A DNA stretch of 64,000 nucleotides, from NCBI GenBank assembly GCA_016185705.1, contig JACPMZ010000010.1, positions 64,913 to 128,912 of the forward strand, in the 5' to 3' direction. How positions within the stretch are numbered: the first letter of the stretch is position 1; every line of letters begins with the position of its first letter. Shown here in pieces: positions 35,599 through 43,859 of the stretch. The position numbers and the translations under genes were made by a program. The notes beneath the pieces are model-generated. The model searched no databases. It worked only from the letters and a program-made list of their open reading frames with translations, and had not been told where the DNA came from. The stretch is from Candidatus Woesearchaeota archaeon (GTDB taxonomy: Archaea; Nanobdellota; Nanobdellia; Woesearchaeales; UBA10216).

Positions 35599-36981
35599 TT
35601 ATTTCTCCATGAATTTCCTTAGCATCGGGTTCATGTCCAGGGCGTGCTGCTGCGCTATTTCTTCGTACAGCCGGTATATTATCATTACTGCCAGGAGCAG
35701 TCCGGTTCCTGATGTGAGCGCTCCTGAAACGTCTGCCGCTGCCGCAAGGAATCCTACTGTCAGGCCGCCGAGTATTGTCAGTGCCGGTATGTAGCGGTTT
35801 AATAAGCTTTCCAATACTCTTTCATCTCGCCTGAAGCCGGGTATCTGCAGTCCGTACTGCATCATTTTGGCTGCCTGGCTTCTCGCATCCATTCCTGATG
35901 TTTTTACCCAGAACATTGAGAATATCATTGCGCCTATCATCAGGAATGCTGCATAAACCGCTGCTCTTGCAAAGTCTATTGGCTGTATTACGCCCCTTAC
36001 CAGGTTGCCTACTATGTTCGGGCTGCTCACCCATGCTGCCAGTCCTGATATTCCTATTCCTGAGCTGTCAAATGTTCCGAGAAAGGGTATGCCCCTGCTT
36101 TCCAGAAGCCGCGCCCATAATTGTATGTTTGCGAGCAATGCAGCTGTTAATATTACCGGTATGTTGCTTGTGTATATGAATGCAAGCGGCCATCTTATGC
36201 CGTGGCCTCTGATGCGTCCAAAAGACAATGGAACTTCAACTTTCATTGCCTGCGCATAAACTACAATTACAAATACCAGTGCAGTTGCCAGTATTGCTGT
36301 TAAATTGTATGCTACTTCTCTCAGGTCTCCTGCTGCGAGGAAATAGAACACTGACAGCAGTGCTCCTATGGGTGCTTCGCCTGATATGAACGCTAAGTTC
36401 CCGGATGTGCTTAATGGGCTTAGTAAGCGCACGATTATTTCTTTTGAGACGCCTGCTGCTATGAACAGGCTTACTCCCTGTCCAAAGCCCCATTTGCTTA
36501 CCACCTCATCCATCAGTATTATCATTATTCCGCCGAGTATGAGCTGGAATATTATGAGCATAGGGCCGTGCCCCGGTGCCGGAGCAAGTCCGCCTGCAAA
36601 AACATATACTGCTGCTTCAAACACTACAAACAGCAGTGCTAATCCTTTCTGTACGCCTTGGAACAGCCGTTTTCCTTCTGCGCTTTTGAGGTCAAACTTT
36701 ACTACTCCTGAGCCGTTTAGCAGCTGGAGCAGGATGCTTGCTGTTACTATTGGGCCTATGCCCAGTGATATTATTGAGCCGAATTCTGCTCCTAAGATGA
36801 GTGAAAGGAACTGGAACTGCGCTAATGAGTTTGCTCCGAGCCCGAATATCGGAACCAGGCCGAGGATGAAGAACAGGAGCAGCACTATTGCTGTCCATTT
36901 TAGCTTGGTGTTGAATGGCAGCCGCTTTTCTGTTGGCGCTGCTACTTCAGGCAGGTTTAGAAGTATGTTCCTTATTCCCAT
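35599..36981 (-). CDS. secY: Protein translocase channel SecY
   Basis: 460 residues, ten expected membrane spans, archaeal Sec61-alpha/SecY type. The plug-region and TM2 sequence (LILGAEFGSIISLGIGPIVTASILLQLLNGSG) and C-terminal motif (LYEEIAQQHALDMNPMLRKFM) are recognisable. It forms the export channel with SecE and Sec-beta. GGAGG lies 3 bases before the ATG, and the start is within the 3' end of uL15, so translation is coupled. Confidence 0.97.
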   Translation of the reverse strand: MGIRNILLNLPEVAAPTEKRLPFNTKLKWTAIVLLLFFILGLVPIFGLGANSLAQFQFLSLILGAEFGSIISLGIGPIVTASILLQLLNGSGVVKFDLKSAEGKRLFQGVQKGLALLFVVFEAAVYVFAGGLAPAPGHGPMLIIFQLILGGIMIILMDEVVSKWGFGQGVSLFIAAGVSKEIIVRLLSPLSTSGNLAFISGEAPIGALLSVFYFLAAGDLREVAYNLTAILATALVFVIVVYAQAMKVEVPLSFGRIRGHGIRWPLAFIYTSNIPVILTAALLANIQLWARLLESRGIPFLGTFDSSGIGISGLAAWVSSPNIVGNLVRGVIQPIDFARAAVYAAFLMIGAMIFSMFWVKTSGMDARSQAAKMMQYGLQIPGFRRDERVLESLLNRYIPALTILGGLTVGFLAAAADVSGALTSGTGLLLAVMIIYRLYEEIAQQHALDMNPMLRKFMEK

Positions 36982-37426
36982 TTTCCTCCTTTTGCAGGAT
37001 GATTTTTCCGCCTGCCTGTTCCACGTTTTGTTTTGCTCTTTGTGATGCGCTTTCGCATTCTATTATCCATTTTTTCTCTGTCTTGCCGCTCCCTAAAAGT
37101 TTGGTGTAGCCGAGCTTGTGCAGGTCTGCGGTCAGCGCTCCTGCTTCTTCCTTTATGAGCCCTTTTGCGATGTATTTTTTCAGGTGCTGTTCGAGGTGGC
37201 TGATGTTTACTGCGCTTATTCTGCGCTTTTTGCTTTTGAATCCGTGCTTTCCAAAGTAGTTTTCAAAGCTCCAGACGCTTGGCTTGTTGCTGTCTGCGCG
37301 CTTTCCGCTGCCTGCGTTGCCTGCCCCGCCTCTGTTTCCTGAGCCGCGGTGCTTTTTCATTGCGCCCCAGCCGTGCGTATGCGAGCCGTGCTGCCTTGAG
37401 CTCTTTTTGCGTTTGTTAACTGTCAT
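36947..37426 (-). CDS. rpl15: Ribosomal protein uL15
   Basis: 159 residues. The Gly/Lys/His-rich N-terminal arm (RQHGSHTHGWGAMKKHRGSGNRGGAG) is the archaeal uL15 pattern that threads into 23S rRNA. Overlaps uL30 by 11 bases and secY by 35. Confidence 0.95.
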   Translation of the reverse strand: MTVNKRKKSSRQHGSHTHGWGAMKKHRGSGNRGGAGNAGSGKRADSNKPSVWSFENYFGKHGFKSKKRRISAVNISHLEQHLKKYIAKGLIKEEAGALTADLHKLGYTKLLGSGKTEKKWIIECESASQRAKQNVEQAGGKIILQKEENGNKEHTSKPA

Positions 37427-37703
37427 GCTGCATCCTTTTGATTAGTTTGTTGATATCTGCTGTGTATCCTTTTCTTGGGCTGTTAAGGCGGAGGAATTTT
37501 TTTCCTCCGAGTGTTTGAAGCGTCTGCTCGTCTATTTCTCCGAATACAACATATTCTTTGACTTTCCTGAGCATGCCTTGGTTTGTTTTGTTGTCTTCAA
37601 GTATGGCGCAGCAGTTTTTTCTGTATAGGCGGAGCATGTTTAATGTGTCTTTATGCGGCTGTTTCAGGTTTACGCTTCCTTTTTTTCTTACTGCTGCTAT
37701 CAT
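37416..37703 (-). CDS. rpl30: Ribosomal protein uL30, short form
   Basis: 95 residues: IAAVRKKGSVNLKQPHKDTLNMLRLYRKNCCAIL is the uL30 core. Archaeal uL30 is usually around 150 residues; most of the extra C-terminal domain is missing here. The stop overlaps uL15 and nothing suggests a frameshift. Reduction of ribosomal extensions is common in DPANN archaea. Confidence 0.88.
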   Translation of the reverse strand: MIAAVRKKGSVNLKQPHKDTLNMLRLYRKNCCAILEDNKTNQGMLRKVKEYVVFGEIDEQTLQTLGGKKFLRLNSPRKGYTADINKLIKRMQHDS

Positions 37704-37760
37704 TTTTTTGTCTCTGTTGTTTCGCTGTCTGCTTTTTTTCGCTGCTCCGCTAACCCTCCA

Positions 37761-38537
37761 TTAGTGGGCGGTTTGCAGCTCTGCTGTTTTGCTGCCTGCC
37801 ACTATTCCCAATCCCTCAGCGGTCTGCGGCTTTATTTTGGTTGTGTTGAGCTTTTTTAGTGCTGTGAAGCATGCTGTTACTAAATTTACTGTTGTGCGTG
37901 TGCTGCCGAGGGTTTTGCTCCAGACGTCTTTTATTCCTGCTGCTGCAAGCAGTTTGCTGCATTCTGATGCGGTTCTCAGCCCTGTTCCTTTTGGGGCTGG
38001 CATTAGTTTTATTATGGATGAGCCGCATTTTCCTTCTACCTTGAAGGGTATGCTGTGCTGCGTTTTGCAGTAGCACTGCCAGCTGCCGCATCCTCTCAGG
38101 ACTTTTGTGATGTTGAGTTTTGCTGTGCGTACTGCTTTTTCCCGTGCAGGAACGGTTTCCTTTGATTTGCCCCTGCCAAGCCCGAGGTATCCGTTGCTGT
38201 TTCCTATTACAACCAGGGTGCCGAAGCTTGGCTTGTTGCCTTCTGCTGTTTTTTTCTGGGTCTGCCTGAATGTTCTTCTTTGGCCTCCTCCGAATTTTCC
38301 TTTTGCCTGGCCTATCATGAGCAGTTCTGGCGTGAGGTCCGGGAGCAGGATGTCCACTATTTCCGGCTCCAGGATGCGGATGCCTGACCCGAGGATTTCA
38401 TCTATGCTTGTTATTTCCTTGTTTTTGACTTTTTTGCCTAATGCTGTTTTTGGCTTCCAGCTGTCTGCGTCGAAGGCTTGCGCTTTTCTTGCGTCGCGTT
38501 TCTCTTCAATCCTTTGTGCTTGTTGTTCCGGGCTCAT
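37761..38537 (-). CDS. rps5: Ribosomal protein uS5
   Basis: 258 residues. FVVIGNSNGYLGLGRGKSKE-like dsRNA-binding segment (GTLVVIGNSNGYLGLG) and the conserved S5 C-terminal domain (VWSKTLGSTRTTVNLVTACFTAL) are clear. N-terminal charged extension as in archaeal S5. ATGA overlap with uL18. Confidence 0.96.
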   Translation of the reverse strand: MSPEQQAQRIEEKRDARKAQAFDADSWKPKTALGKKVKNKEITSIDEILGSGIRILEPEIVDILLPDLTPELLMIGQAKGKFGGGQRRTFRQTQKKTAEGNKPSFGTLVVIGNSNGYLGLGRGKSKETVPAREKAVRTAKLNITKVLRGCGSWQCYCKTQHSIPFKVEGKCGSSIIKLMPAPKGTGLRTASECSKLLAAAGIKDVWSKTLGSTRTTVNLVTACFTALKKLNTTKIKPQTAEGLGIVAGSKTAELQTAH

Positions 38538-39073
38538 TTTTTGTCAAGTATTTTTGCTTTTGTGCTGCTGAATATTTTGCTGACATCGGAGTTTTTGTAT
38601 GTGGAGAATTGTGGGTGCTGTGCTGACTGCATGTACTTGGCTATGTGCTGGCCGCCGATTCGTTCTTCGCTTGGGAATATTTCCTGGCTGCACGGGACTT
38701 TAAGCCCTGCATCTGCTGTTCCTTTTAATGCAGCGTATATTCTTCCGTATTTCGCTGGTTTGTTGGCGCCTGCATCGAGCACTGCTTCTTTGATGCCTTT
38801 TTGGACGGCCAGTCTGCCTGCAAGCAGCCCTGTGAGGTATGCTGCGGGCAGGTTTTTTAAGCTTAAATTCCATCCGTACTTTTTGAGTTGGGCTGAGTTC
38901 GCGGATATTTTCACTAAGTCGCCTTTTTCATCGTACTTTGTCAGCTGGACTATGATTTGCCCTGATGTTTTCCTTACTACAAGTCTGTCCTTTCCGGACA
39001 TTAGCAGTTTTAGTCTGCTGCGGTAGTTTGTTTCCTGTTTTCTTTTCCTCGTGAATTGCATGGCAGTGATCAT
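38534..39073 (-). CDS. rpl18: Ribosomal protein uL18
   Basis: 179 residues. RKRKQETNYRSRLKLLMSGKDRLVVRKT is the archaeal uL18 start and AGLKVPCSQEIFPSEERIGGQHIA the typical C-terminal region. It binds 5S rRNA with uL5. Coupled by ATGA to both eL19 and uS5. Confidence 0.95.
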   Translation of the reverse strand: MITAMQFTRKRKQETNYRSRLKLLMSGKDRLVVRKTSGQIIVQLTKYDEKGDLVKISANSAQLKKYGWNLSLKNLPAAYLTGLLAGRLAVQKGIKEAVLDAGANKPAKYGRIYAALKGTADAGLKVPCSQEIFPSEERIGGQHIAKYMQSAQHPQFSTYKNSDVSKIFSSTKAKILDKK

Positions 39074-39510
39074 TTTTTCAGGCCCCGCTCTGTTATGTAA
39101 AGGTCAAGGTGCCTTCTGCTTCTGAAGAAGCCGCCTTTTGCCTTCATGTATAAGTTCCTGTAAACGTCATGCGTTATGGATTTTGATTCCCTGAGTTCTT
39201 TCAGGAATGCGCGCTGGTTTTTTATTTTGGCCACCCATTCGGTTTTTCTTGGCAGCCGTGCTGTAGCTCGCCCCTTCCTTGTTCCGTGGCCGCGCTGCCG
39301 CCCTTTTTTTCTTTGCATTGCCCGCATTCTGGCTCTCGATTTTGACTGCTGGTTGCTCCTTATTTTTTTGATTGTGCCGTCTGCAATCAGTGTTTTGACG
39401 TCTTGCTTGGTTATTGCCTCTTTTATCTCGCTGAGCTTCCCTGTATCGAACACGACTTTTTTCGGCGAGCACTTGAGTATGCTTGCTGCTATTCTTTTTT
39501 GGGGCATCAT
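39070..39510 (-). CDS. rpl19e: Ribosomal protein eL19
   Basis: 146 residues, very basic. KRIAASILKCSPKKVVFD and RQRGHGTRKGRATARLPRKTEWV are diagnostic of archaeal/eukaryotic eL19. ATGA overlap with eL32. Confidence 0.95.
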   Translation of the reverse strand: MMPQKRIAASILKCSPKKVVFDTGKLSEIKEAITKQDVKTLIADGTIKKIRSNQQSKSRARMRAMQRKKGRQRGHGTRKGRATARLPRKTEWVAKIKNQRAFLKELRESKSITHDVYRNLYMKAKGGFFRSRRHLDLYITERGLKK

Positions 39511-39998
39511 TTTGGCTTTGTTATTATTTTTTCCATTTCCTTTTTGGATTCTTTTCTTTTGTCTTCCTCTGATTTTTTGGGCTCTTCGGTTTTTTTGGAG
39601 GGCTGCTCTGATTTTTTCTGCTGCCGGTGTTTTTTTCGCTGCTCAGCTGCTTCCCTTATTTTCTGCTCGTAATTTTCAGCTACGTTCAGCACCTTCAGTT
39701 TTTTTGCTGCCGCTTCTTTGAGCATCTGCAGTCTTTTTTTTATCCCTACTGTTGATGCGATTATGATTCCCTGTTTTGAAGCGTTCTGCACTTCAGCTGG
39801 GCTGTGTACAAGGGCTGTTTGTATTCCTGATGGGTGCATGTATCGTTCTTCTTCCGGGCGGCGGTATCCTTGCGAGGGCATCTTTGGGTTGCCCTTGATA
39901 TTGTGTCTCATTTTTGAGTGATGGCCTTTTGGGTGTCTCCATGTTCTTGGAAGCCGTTTTAGCTTCCATGAGTCCTGTGTTTGGAACTGCTTAGGCAT
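39507..39998 (-). CDS. rpl32e: Ribosomal protein eL32 with a charged C-terminal tail
   Basis: 163 residues. The core (WKLKRLPRTWRHPKGHHSKMR and GYRRPEEERYMHPSG) is eL32. From about residue 113 it continues as a Lys/Glu/Gln-rich tail (KKSEQPSKKTEEPKKSEEDK), more than the family core needs. Overlaps uL6 by 8 bases. Confidence 0.94.
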   Translation of the reverse strand: MPKQFQTQDSWKLKRLPRTWRHPKGHHSKMRHNIKGNPKMPSQGYRRPEEERYMHPSGIQTALVHSPAEVQNASKQGIIIASTVGIKKRLQMLKEAAAKKLKVLNVAENYEQKIREAAEQRKKHRQQKKSEQPSKKTEEPKKSEEDKRKESKKEMEKIITKPK

Positions 39999-40512
39999 TT
40001 GGGACCACCATTATTATGCCGTCCTGGAATCTTCTTCTGTCGAATGCTGTGCGTCTTGTTAGTTTTTCTATTGCGCCCATGGTTGCGCCTGCAAGCTCTT
40101 TGTCGCAGCTTTCTATGTCTATTTCGCTGCCGCTTGTTTTTACCTGCACTCCTTCGGGGATGGTAAATTTGCGTGGCAGTTTCTCGCCGAAATAGTTTGA
40201 TACTGTGAACTGCCTGCCTTCTGCCTTTACTGAGATGGGGAAGTGTCCTGAGAGTATTTTCATTTTGTATCTGTGGCCCTCAAGCGCTCCTTGTATCATG
40301 TTTTTTATGTGCGCTCTGTAGCTTCCTGCTATTTTGCGCTCCCTTTTGCTGTCTCTTTTTGATTTTAGCGTTATGCCTGATTCCTCCGCAGCTACATTCA
40401 CTGTTGCGCTTGTGAAGTTTCTGGTTACTTCTCCTTTTGGGCCGCGGACTGTCAGTTTTTGTCCGTCTGATGCTGCGGTTACTTTTTCCGGGATTTTTAT
40501 TGTTTCGTCCAT
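39991..40512 (-). CDS. rpl6: Ribosomal protein uL6
   Basis: The true start is the ATG at 40512 (MDETIKIPEKVTAASDGQ); the track ORF runs on upstream through uS8 and uS14 in the wrong frame. 173 residues with the two uL6 repeats (LTVRGPKGEVTRNF; VKTSGSEIDIESCDKELAGATMGAIE). Starts two bases after the uS8 stop. Confidence 0.96.
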   Translation of the reverse strand: MDETIKIPEKVTAASDGQKLTVRGPKGEVTRNFTSATVNVAAEESGITLKSKRDSKRERKIAGSYRAHIKNMIQGALEGHRYKMKILSGHFPISVKAEGRQFTVSNYFGEKLPRKFTIPEGVQVKTSGSEIDIESCDKELAGATMGAIEKLTRRTAFDRRRFQDGIIMVVPNA

Positions 40513-40514
40513 TT

Positions 40515-40904
40515 TCAGTAAAAGTACGCCAGCAGCCGCCCTCCTATCATTTTTTGTTTGGCTTCTGTGTGCGTCATTATTCCCTGCGGTGTGCTTACTA
40601 TGATGAAGCCGAAGTCTTTTGCTGGCAGGTATTTTTTCTCGAATTTCTCGAATTCGTTGTTTTTTACTGCAAACCTTGGCTTGATGGCGCCGCACTTGTT
40701 TATTGCTCCAAGCAGCTCTACGCTGAGTTTTGTTCCCCTGGCTGTTTGCGTTTCTGTGAAGCTGCCTATGTAGCTTTGTTTGTTCATGATGTCCAGCACT
40801 TTTTTCAGCACTTTTGACGTCGTTGTTATGATGCAGTTTCTTTTGCTTCGCTGCTCTGCATTGAGCATGAGCGATAGTGCGTTTGCTACTGGGTCGTTTG
40901 ACAT
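40515..40904 (-). CDS. rps8: Ribosomal protein uS8
   Basis: 129 residues. DPVANALSLMLNAEQRSKRNCIIT at the start and STPQGIMTHTEAKQKMIGGRLLAYFY at the end match archaeal S8. Six bases after uS14. Confidence 0.96.
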   Translation of the reverse strand: MSNDPVANALSLMLNAEQRSKRNCIITTTSKVLKKVLDIMNKQSYIGSFTETQTARGTKLSVELLGAINKCGAIKPRFAVKNNEFEKFEKKYLPAKDFGFIIVSTPQGIMTHTEAKQKMIGGRLLAYFY

Positions 40905-40910
40905 TTTTGG

Positions 40911-41141
40911 TCAGCTGTATTTTTTGAATCCGAGTTTTTCTGCGCTGTCCCGGAAGCAGCGCCTGCACATTTTTATTCCGTATTTGCTTATCAGGCCGCG
41001 TGTGTTTCCGCATTCCTCGCATTGCTTGGTTCCTTTTCCGAATTTTCTGGGCTTTGGCTTGTTGTGTTTGAGGTAGCGCTTGAGTATTTCCGGTTTGGCC
41101 TTGAGCTGTTTCAGCATTTTTGTATAGGATGAAACTGTCAT
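40911..41141 (-). CDS. rps14: Ribosomal protein uS14 (zinc-binding)
   Basis: Start at 41141 (MTVSSYTKMLKQLKAKPEIL), ATGA-coupled to uL5; the track ORF is longer out of context. 76 residues. CEECGNTRGLISKYGIKMCRRC is the four-Cys zinc site, followed by FRDSAEKLGFKKYS. The N-terminus is longer than the usual archaeal uS14 of about 50-56 residues. Confidence 0.94.
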   Translation of the reverse strand: MTVSSYTKMLKQLKAKPEILKRYLKHNKPKPRKFGKGTKQCEECGNTRGLISKYGIKMCRRCFRDSAEKLGFKKYS

Positions 41142-41644
41142 TGCACTGCCACCTTGTATTCGTTTGTCATGTAGCTGATTGCTTCTTCCTTGGTTATTAT
41201 GTGTTTTTTTGATATTGTGCTTTTCCTGTTGCGGCGTTTCTTTACCCTGTATCCTGCTCTTTCGAGCGTTACGCATACCTCAAGCCCCATTATTCCGATT
41301 TCCGGGTCGTATTTTGCGCCTGGGATGTCTATGTATTCGTGGATTCCGAAGGCGATGTTTCCGGCGCCATCAAATTGTTTCTGCGTCAGCTTGTTTTCCT
41401 TTGCCTGCAGCAGTCTGCTCAGCACTTCCTTTGCCGGTGTTTTTCTTAGCGTGAGTTTGCACCCCAGCGGAAGTCCTGGGCGCACGCCCCACGTCGGTAT
41501 TCTCTTTGTGGTGAATGTTTTGACGGGATTGCGCCCTGCTATGTGGCTTATAAGTTTCATGCCTTTGTCCAGCTTGGCTGTATTTGTGCCTGCTCCGATG
41601 TTGAGCGTTATCTTCGCTACCTTGATGTTTTTCATGATGTTCAT
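41138..41644 (-). CDS. rpl5: Ribosomal protein uL5
   Basis: 168 residues. VAKITLNIGAGTNTAKLDKGMKLISHIAGRNPVKTFTTKRIPTWGVRPGLPLG is the archaeal L5 signature region (read in part). It binds 5S rRNA. ATGA overlaps with eS4 and uS14. Confidence 0.96.
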   Translation of the reverse strand: MNIMKNIKVAKITLNIGAGTNTAKLDKGMKLISHIAGRNPVKTFTTKRIPTWGVRPGLPLGCKLTLRKTPAKEVLSRLLQAKENKLTQKQFDGAGNIAFGIHEYIDIPGAKYDPEIGIMGLEVCVTLERAGYRVKKRRNRKSTISKKHIITKEEAISYMTNEYKVAVQ

Positions 41645-42306
41645 TTTACGCTGATTGATGGTTTTTGTTTTCCTATTACGAATATGTTTTCCTTGCCTGT
41701 TGTTATTGTGTTCTCGCCTATTTTTAGCGTTACATTTTTGCTGATGTTTTCGACTGTTCCGGTGCTGCCTACGTTGCTTCCGCCTATGACGTATACTGCT
41801 GCGTTCTTTTCCAGCTTAAGGTGCTCGCTCACCTTGAAGTCCGGGATGTGGAACAGTATTGTGTCGCTTACGTTTACATCCTGCTCTGTTATCATTGTCC
41901 TGCCGTCGTGGAAGCCAAGCTGCTGTTTCCCTTTTTTTTGCGATTTTTTTGATACTACTTTGGCAGGCTTCAGGGCAGCTTCTTCCTTTGCCAGCTTTTT
42001 CAGGAACAGCTTGCCTTTGGCATTGAGCAGCACCCTGTACTGGGCATCCTGTACCGAGAGAACTGACATTATGCCTGCCGGCGCCTTGTCGTCTGTTACT
42101 GCCTTGCCATCCAGGGATATTTTCTTTGAGTTGATTATGCGCTTGTTTTCGTGCCTGTTTTTGGAGACTTTGAGTATTTCCCTCAGTATTACGCCTACCG
42201 GCAGCGCTGTGTATGTGTATCCGTAGGGCCTGATGATTAGCTTTGAGGTTTTTCTTGGCACGTTCCATGTTTCCGGGCTTGCCAGTCTTTTTAGGTGTCC
42301 GCTCAT
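41641..42306 (-). CDS. rps4e: Ribosomal protein eS4
   Basis: 221 residues. MSGHLKRLASPETWNVPRK and the S4-like domain followed by the KOW segment (VGSTGTVENISK) identify eS4. ATGA overlaps at both ends. Confidence 0.96.
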   Translation of the reverse strand: MSGHLKRLASPETWNVPRKTSKLIIRPYGYTYTALPVGVILREILKVSKNRHENKRIINSKKISLDGKAVTDDKAPAGIMSVLSVQDAQYRVLLNAKGKLFLKKLAKEEAALKPAKVVSKKSQKKGKQQLGFHDGRTMITEQDVNVSDTILFHIPDFKVSEHLKLEKNAAVYVIGGSNVGSTGTVENISKNVTLKIGENTITTGKENIFVIGKQKPSISVK

Positions 42307-42653
42307 TTTCTTTCACTTAGCTCCATTATCATTAGGTTGGATGTTTTTATTGGCACGAATACTTTGGTGCCATCCCTCCGTGATGACTCTACTCCGTCGA
42401 TGTATGCTGCGAGTTTTTTTGTGCTTATTGCATTTACTTTGCCTGTTTTTCCCTTGAAGGAGCCGCGCATTACCTTTACCACATCGCTTTTTCTGAGCGG
42501 CATGCTCCGTTTTTTATGCCGGCTTCTGAGTTCGGATGACAGGTGTGCTGACAGCATCTTTTTTTTCAGGTGCGCAGGCAGGTTGTATCTGTATTTTCTC
42601 TGTTTCCTTGGCTGTACGCTTCTGTTCCAGTTTTTTGAAAATGCGTTTTTCAT
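42303..42653 (-). CDS. rpl24: Ribosomal protein uL24
   Basis: Start at 42653 (MKNAFSKNWNRSVQPRKQRK), which gives an ATGA overlap with uL14; the track begins 36 bases earlier. 116 residues with the KOW motif (DVVKVMRGSFKGKTGKVNAI). Confidence 0.95.
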   Translation of the reverse strand: MKNAFSKNWNRSVQPRKQRKYRYNLPAHLKKKMLSAHLSSELRSRHKKRSMPLRKSDVVKVMRGSFKGKTGKVNAISTKKLAAYIDGVESSRRDGTKVFVPIKTSNLMIMELSERK

Positions 42654-43051
42654 GCTATTATGCTCGCTATTTTTGCAATTGAAGGCCACCGCTGGCAGAC
42701 TTCTTTTGCGACTGGCCCTTTGATGAGTGTTCCTTTCGGGTTTCCTGCTTCGTCTTTCACTACGACGGCTGCATTGTCCTCAAACTTTATGCGCTCGCCT
42801 GTTTCCCTCCGGAATTCCTTCTTTTGCCTTACTACAACTGCAAACACCACCTGCTTTCTCATCTCAGGGCTGCCTTTTCTTACCGATGCCAGCACTAAAT
42901 CGCCTGTCATGGCTGCCGGTTTTCTTCCTTTGACTGTTTTGGCGCCTTTTATTGATACGATTTTGAGCAGCTTTGCGCCTGAGTTGTCGCATGCTTCAAT
43001 TAGCGATCCCTGGTTCAGTGTTCGGGTTATGGATGATGCTACTGCCTGCAT
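42650..43051 (-). CDS. rpl14: Ribosomal protein uL14
   Basis: 133 residues. ACDNSGAKLLKIVSIKG and DNAAVVVKDEAGNPKGTLIKGPVAKE are the uL14 signatures. Six bases after uS17. Confidence 0.97.
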   Translation of the reverse strand: MQAVASSITRTLNQGSLIEACDNSGAKLLKIVSIKGAKTVKGRKPAAMTGDLVLASVRKGSPEMRKQVVFAVVVRQKKEFRRETGERIKFEDNAAVVVKDEAGNPKGTLIKGPVAKEVCQRWPSIAKIASIIA

Positions 43052-43057
43052 TTTTGT

Positions 43058-43339
43058 TCACTTTTTTGCTGTTATCACAAAATGTTTTGATTTGCTCAGC
43101 GGTCTGCATTCGTTTATTGTTACTGTGTCGCCTTCTTTTGCTGCTATGCAGTCCGGGTTGTGCGCTTTTATTGCTGTGTAGCGCTTTGTGTATCTCTCGT
43201 ATTTTCTGAGCATGACTCGTGCTTCGCGTTTGACGCTTACTGTGCGCCGCATCTTTGCCGAGCTGACTACCCCTGTTATGCCGCGCTTTCTTACTGCTAA
43301 GCTGCCGTGGTGTGGGCAGTGTTTGTCTTCGCATTTCAT
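43058..43339 (-). CDS. rps17: Ribosomal protein uS17
   Basis: 93 residues. CEDKHCPHHGSLAVRKRGITGVVSSAKMRRTV has the archaeal S17 Cys-containing start (CxDxxCPxHG). It follows aIF1 directly; the rnp1 (Rpp29) gene commonly found here is absent. Confidence 0.96.
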   Translation of the reverse strand: MKCEDKHCPHHGSLAVRKRGITGVVSSAKMRRTVSVKREARVMLRKYERYTKRYTAIKAHNPDCIAAKEGDTVTINECRPLSKSKHFVITAKK

Positions 43340-43351
43340 TTTTGTTTCACA

Positions 43352-43660
43352 TCATTTCACATCTATTGTTTCTGGCTGGAATCCTGCAGCGACCAGCGCT
43401 TCCCGCATCTTGGCGCGGTGGTCTCCCTGAAGCTCTATTTTCCCGTCTTTGACTGTTCCGCCGCATGCAAACTGCGATTTTAGCTTTTTTGCGATATCCT
43501 TCAGGTTTATTTCGCGGTTGTCAAGCCCTTCGATAATTGTGGATACTTTTTGGAACTTTTTGGTTACAGTATAGACTTTAATCCGCTGGCTCTCCTTGGC
43601 TATTGTTTCGCACACGCAGAGCTGTTTAGGTAGTCCACACTTGTTGCATATCTCATTCAT
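43352..43660 (-). CDS. Translation initiation factor aIF1 (SUI1)
   Basis: 102 residues. An N-terminal Cys pair CNKCGLPKQLCVC, then the SUI1 fold: VYTVTKKFQKVSTIIEGLD, LKSQFACGGTVKDGKIELQGDHR. It promotes start-codon fidelity on the small subunit. Overlaps uL29 by 8 bases. Confidence 0.95.
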   Translation of the reverse strand: MNEICNKCGLPKQLCVCETIAKESQRIKVYTVTKKFQKVSTIIEGLDNREINLKDIAKKLKSQFACGGTVKDGKIELQGDHRAKMREALVAAGFQPETIDVK

Positions 43661-43859
43661 TCCTTTGTGTTTTCCTCCTGGTATTTATTGTGTTGATTCG
43701 TGCTATGGTTTTTTTTATCAGTCTTATTTTGCCTGAGCTTTTCGGAATTGTTCCTGATGCCACTTGTGATCTGAGTTTCATAAGTTCCTTCTGGAGTTCC
43801 AGCAGCCTGCTTTCAAGCGCTTCACTTTTCAGGTTGCTTAATTCCTTCATTGCTTTCAT
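43653..43859 (-). CDS. rpl29: Ribosomal protein uL29
   Basis: 68 residues, two-helix protein: LESRLLELQKELMKLRSQVASGTIP and IRLIKKTIARINTI. Met4 (43850) is a possible alternative start; the first Met overlaps the uS3 tail by 38 bases. Confidence 0.93.
   Translation of the reverse strand: MKAMKELSNLKSEALESRLLELQKELMKLRSQVASGTIPKSSGKIRLIKKTIARINTINTRRKTQRNE

Noticed and set aside
39991-41022. 343-residue version of uL6
   Set aside because: The extra N-terminal part is uS8/uS14 sequence in another frame; the true start is at 40512.
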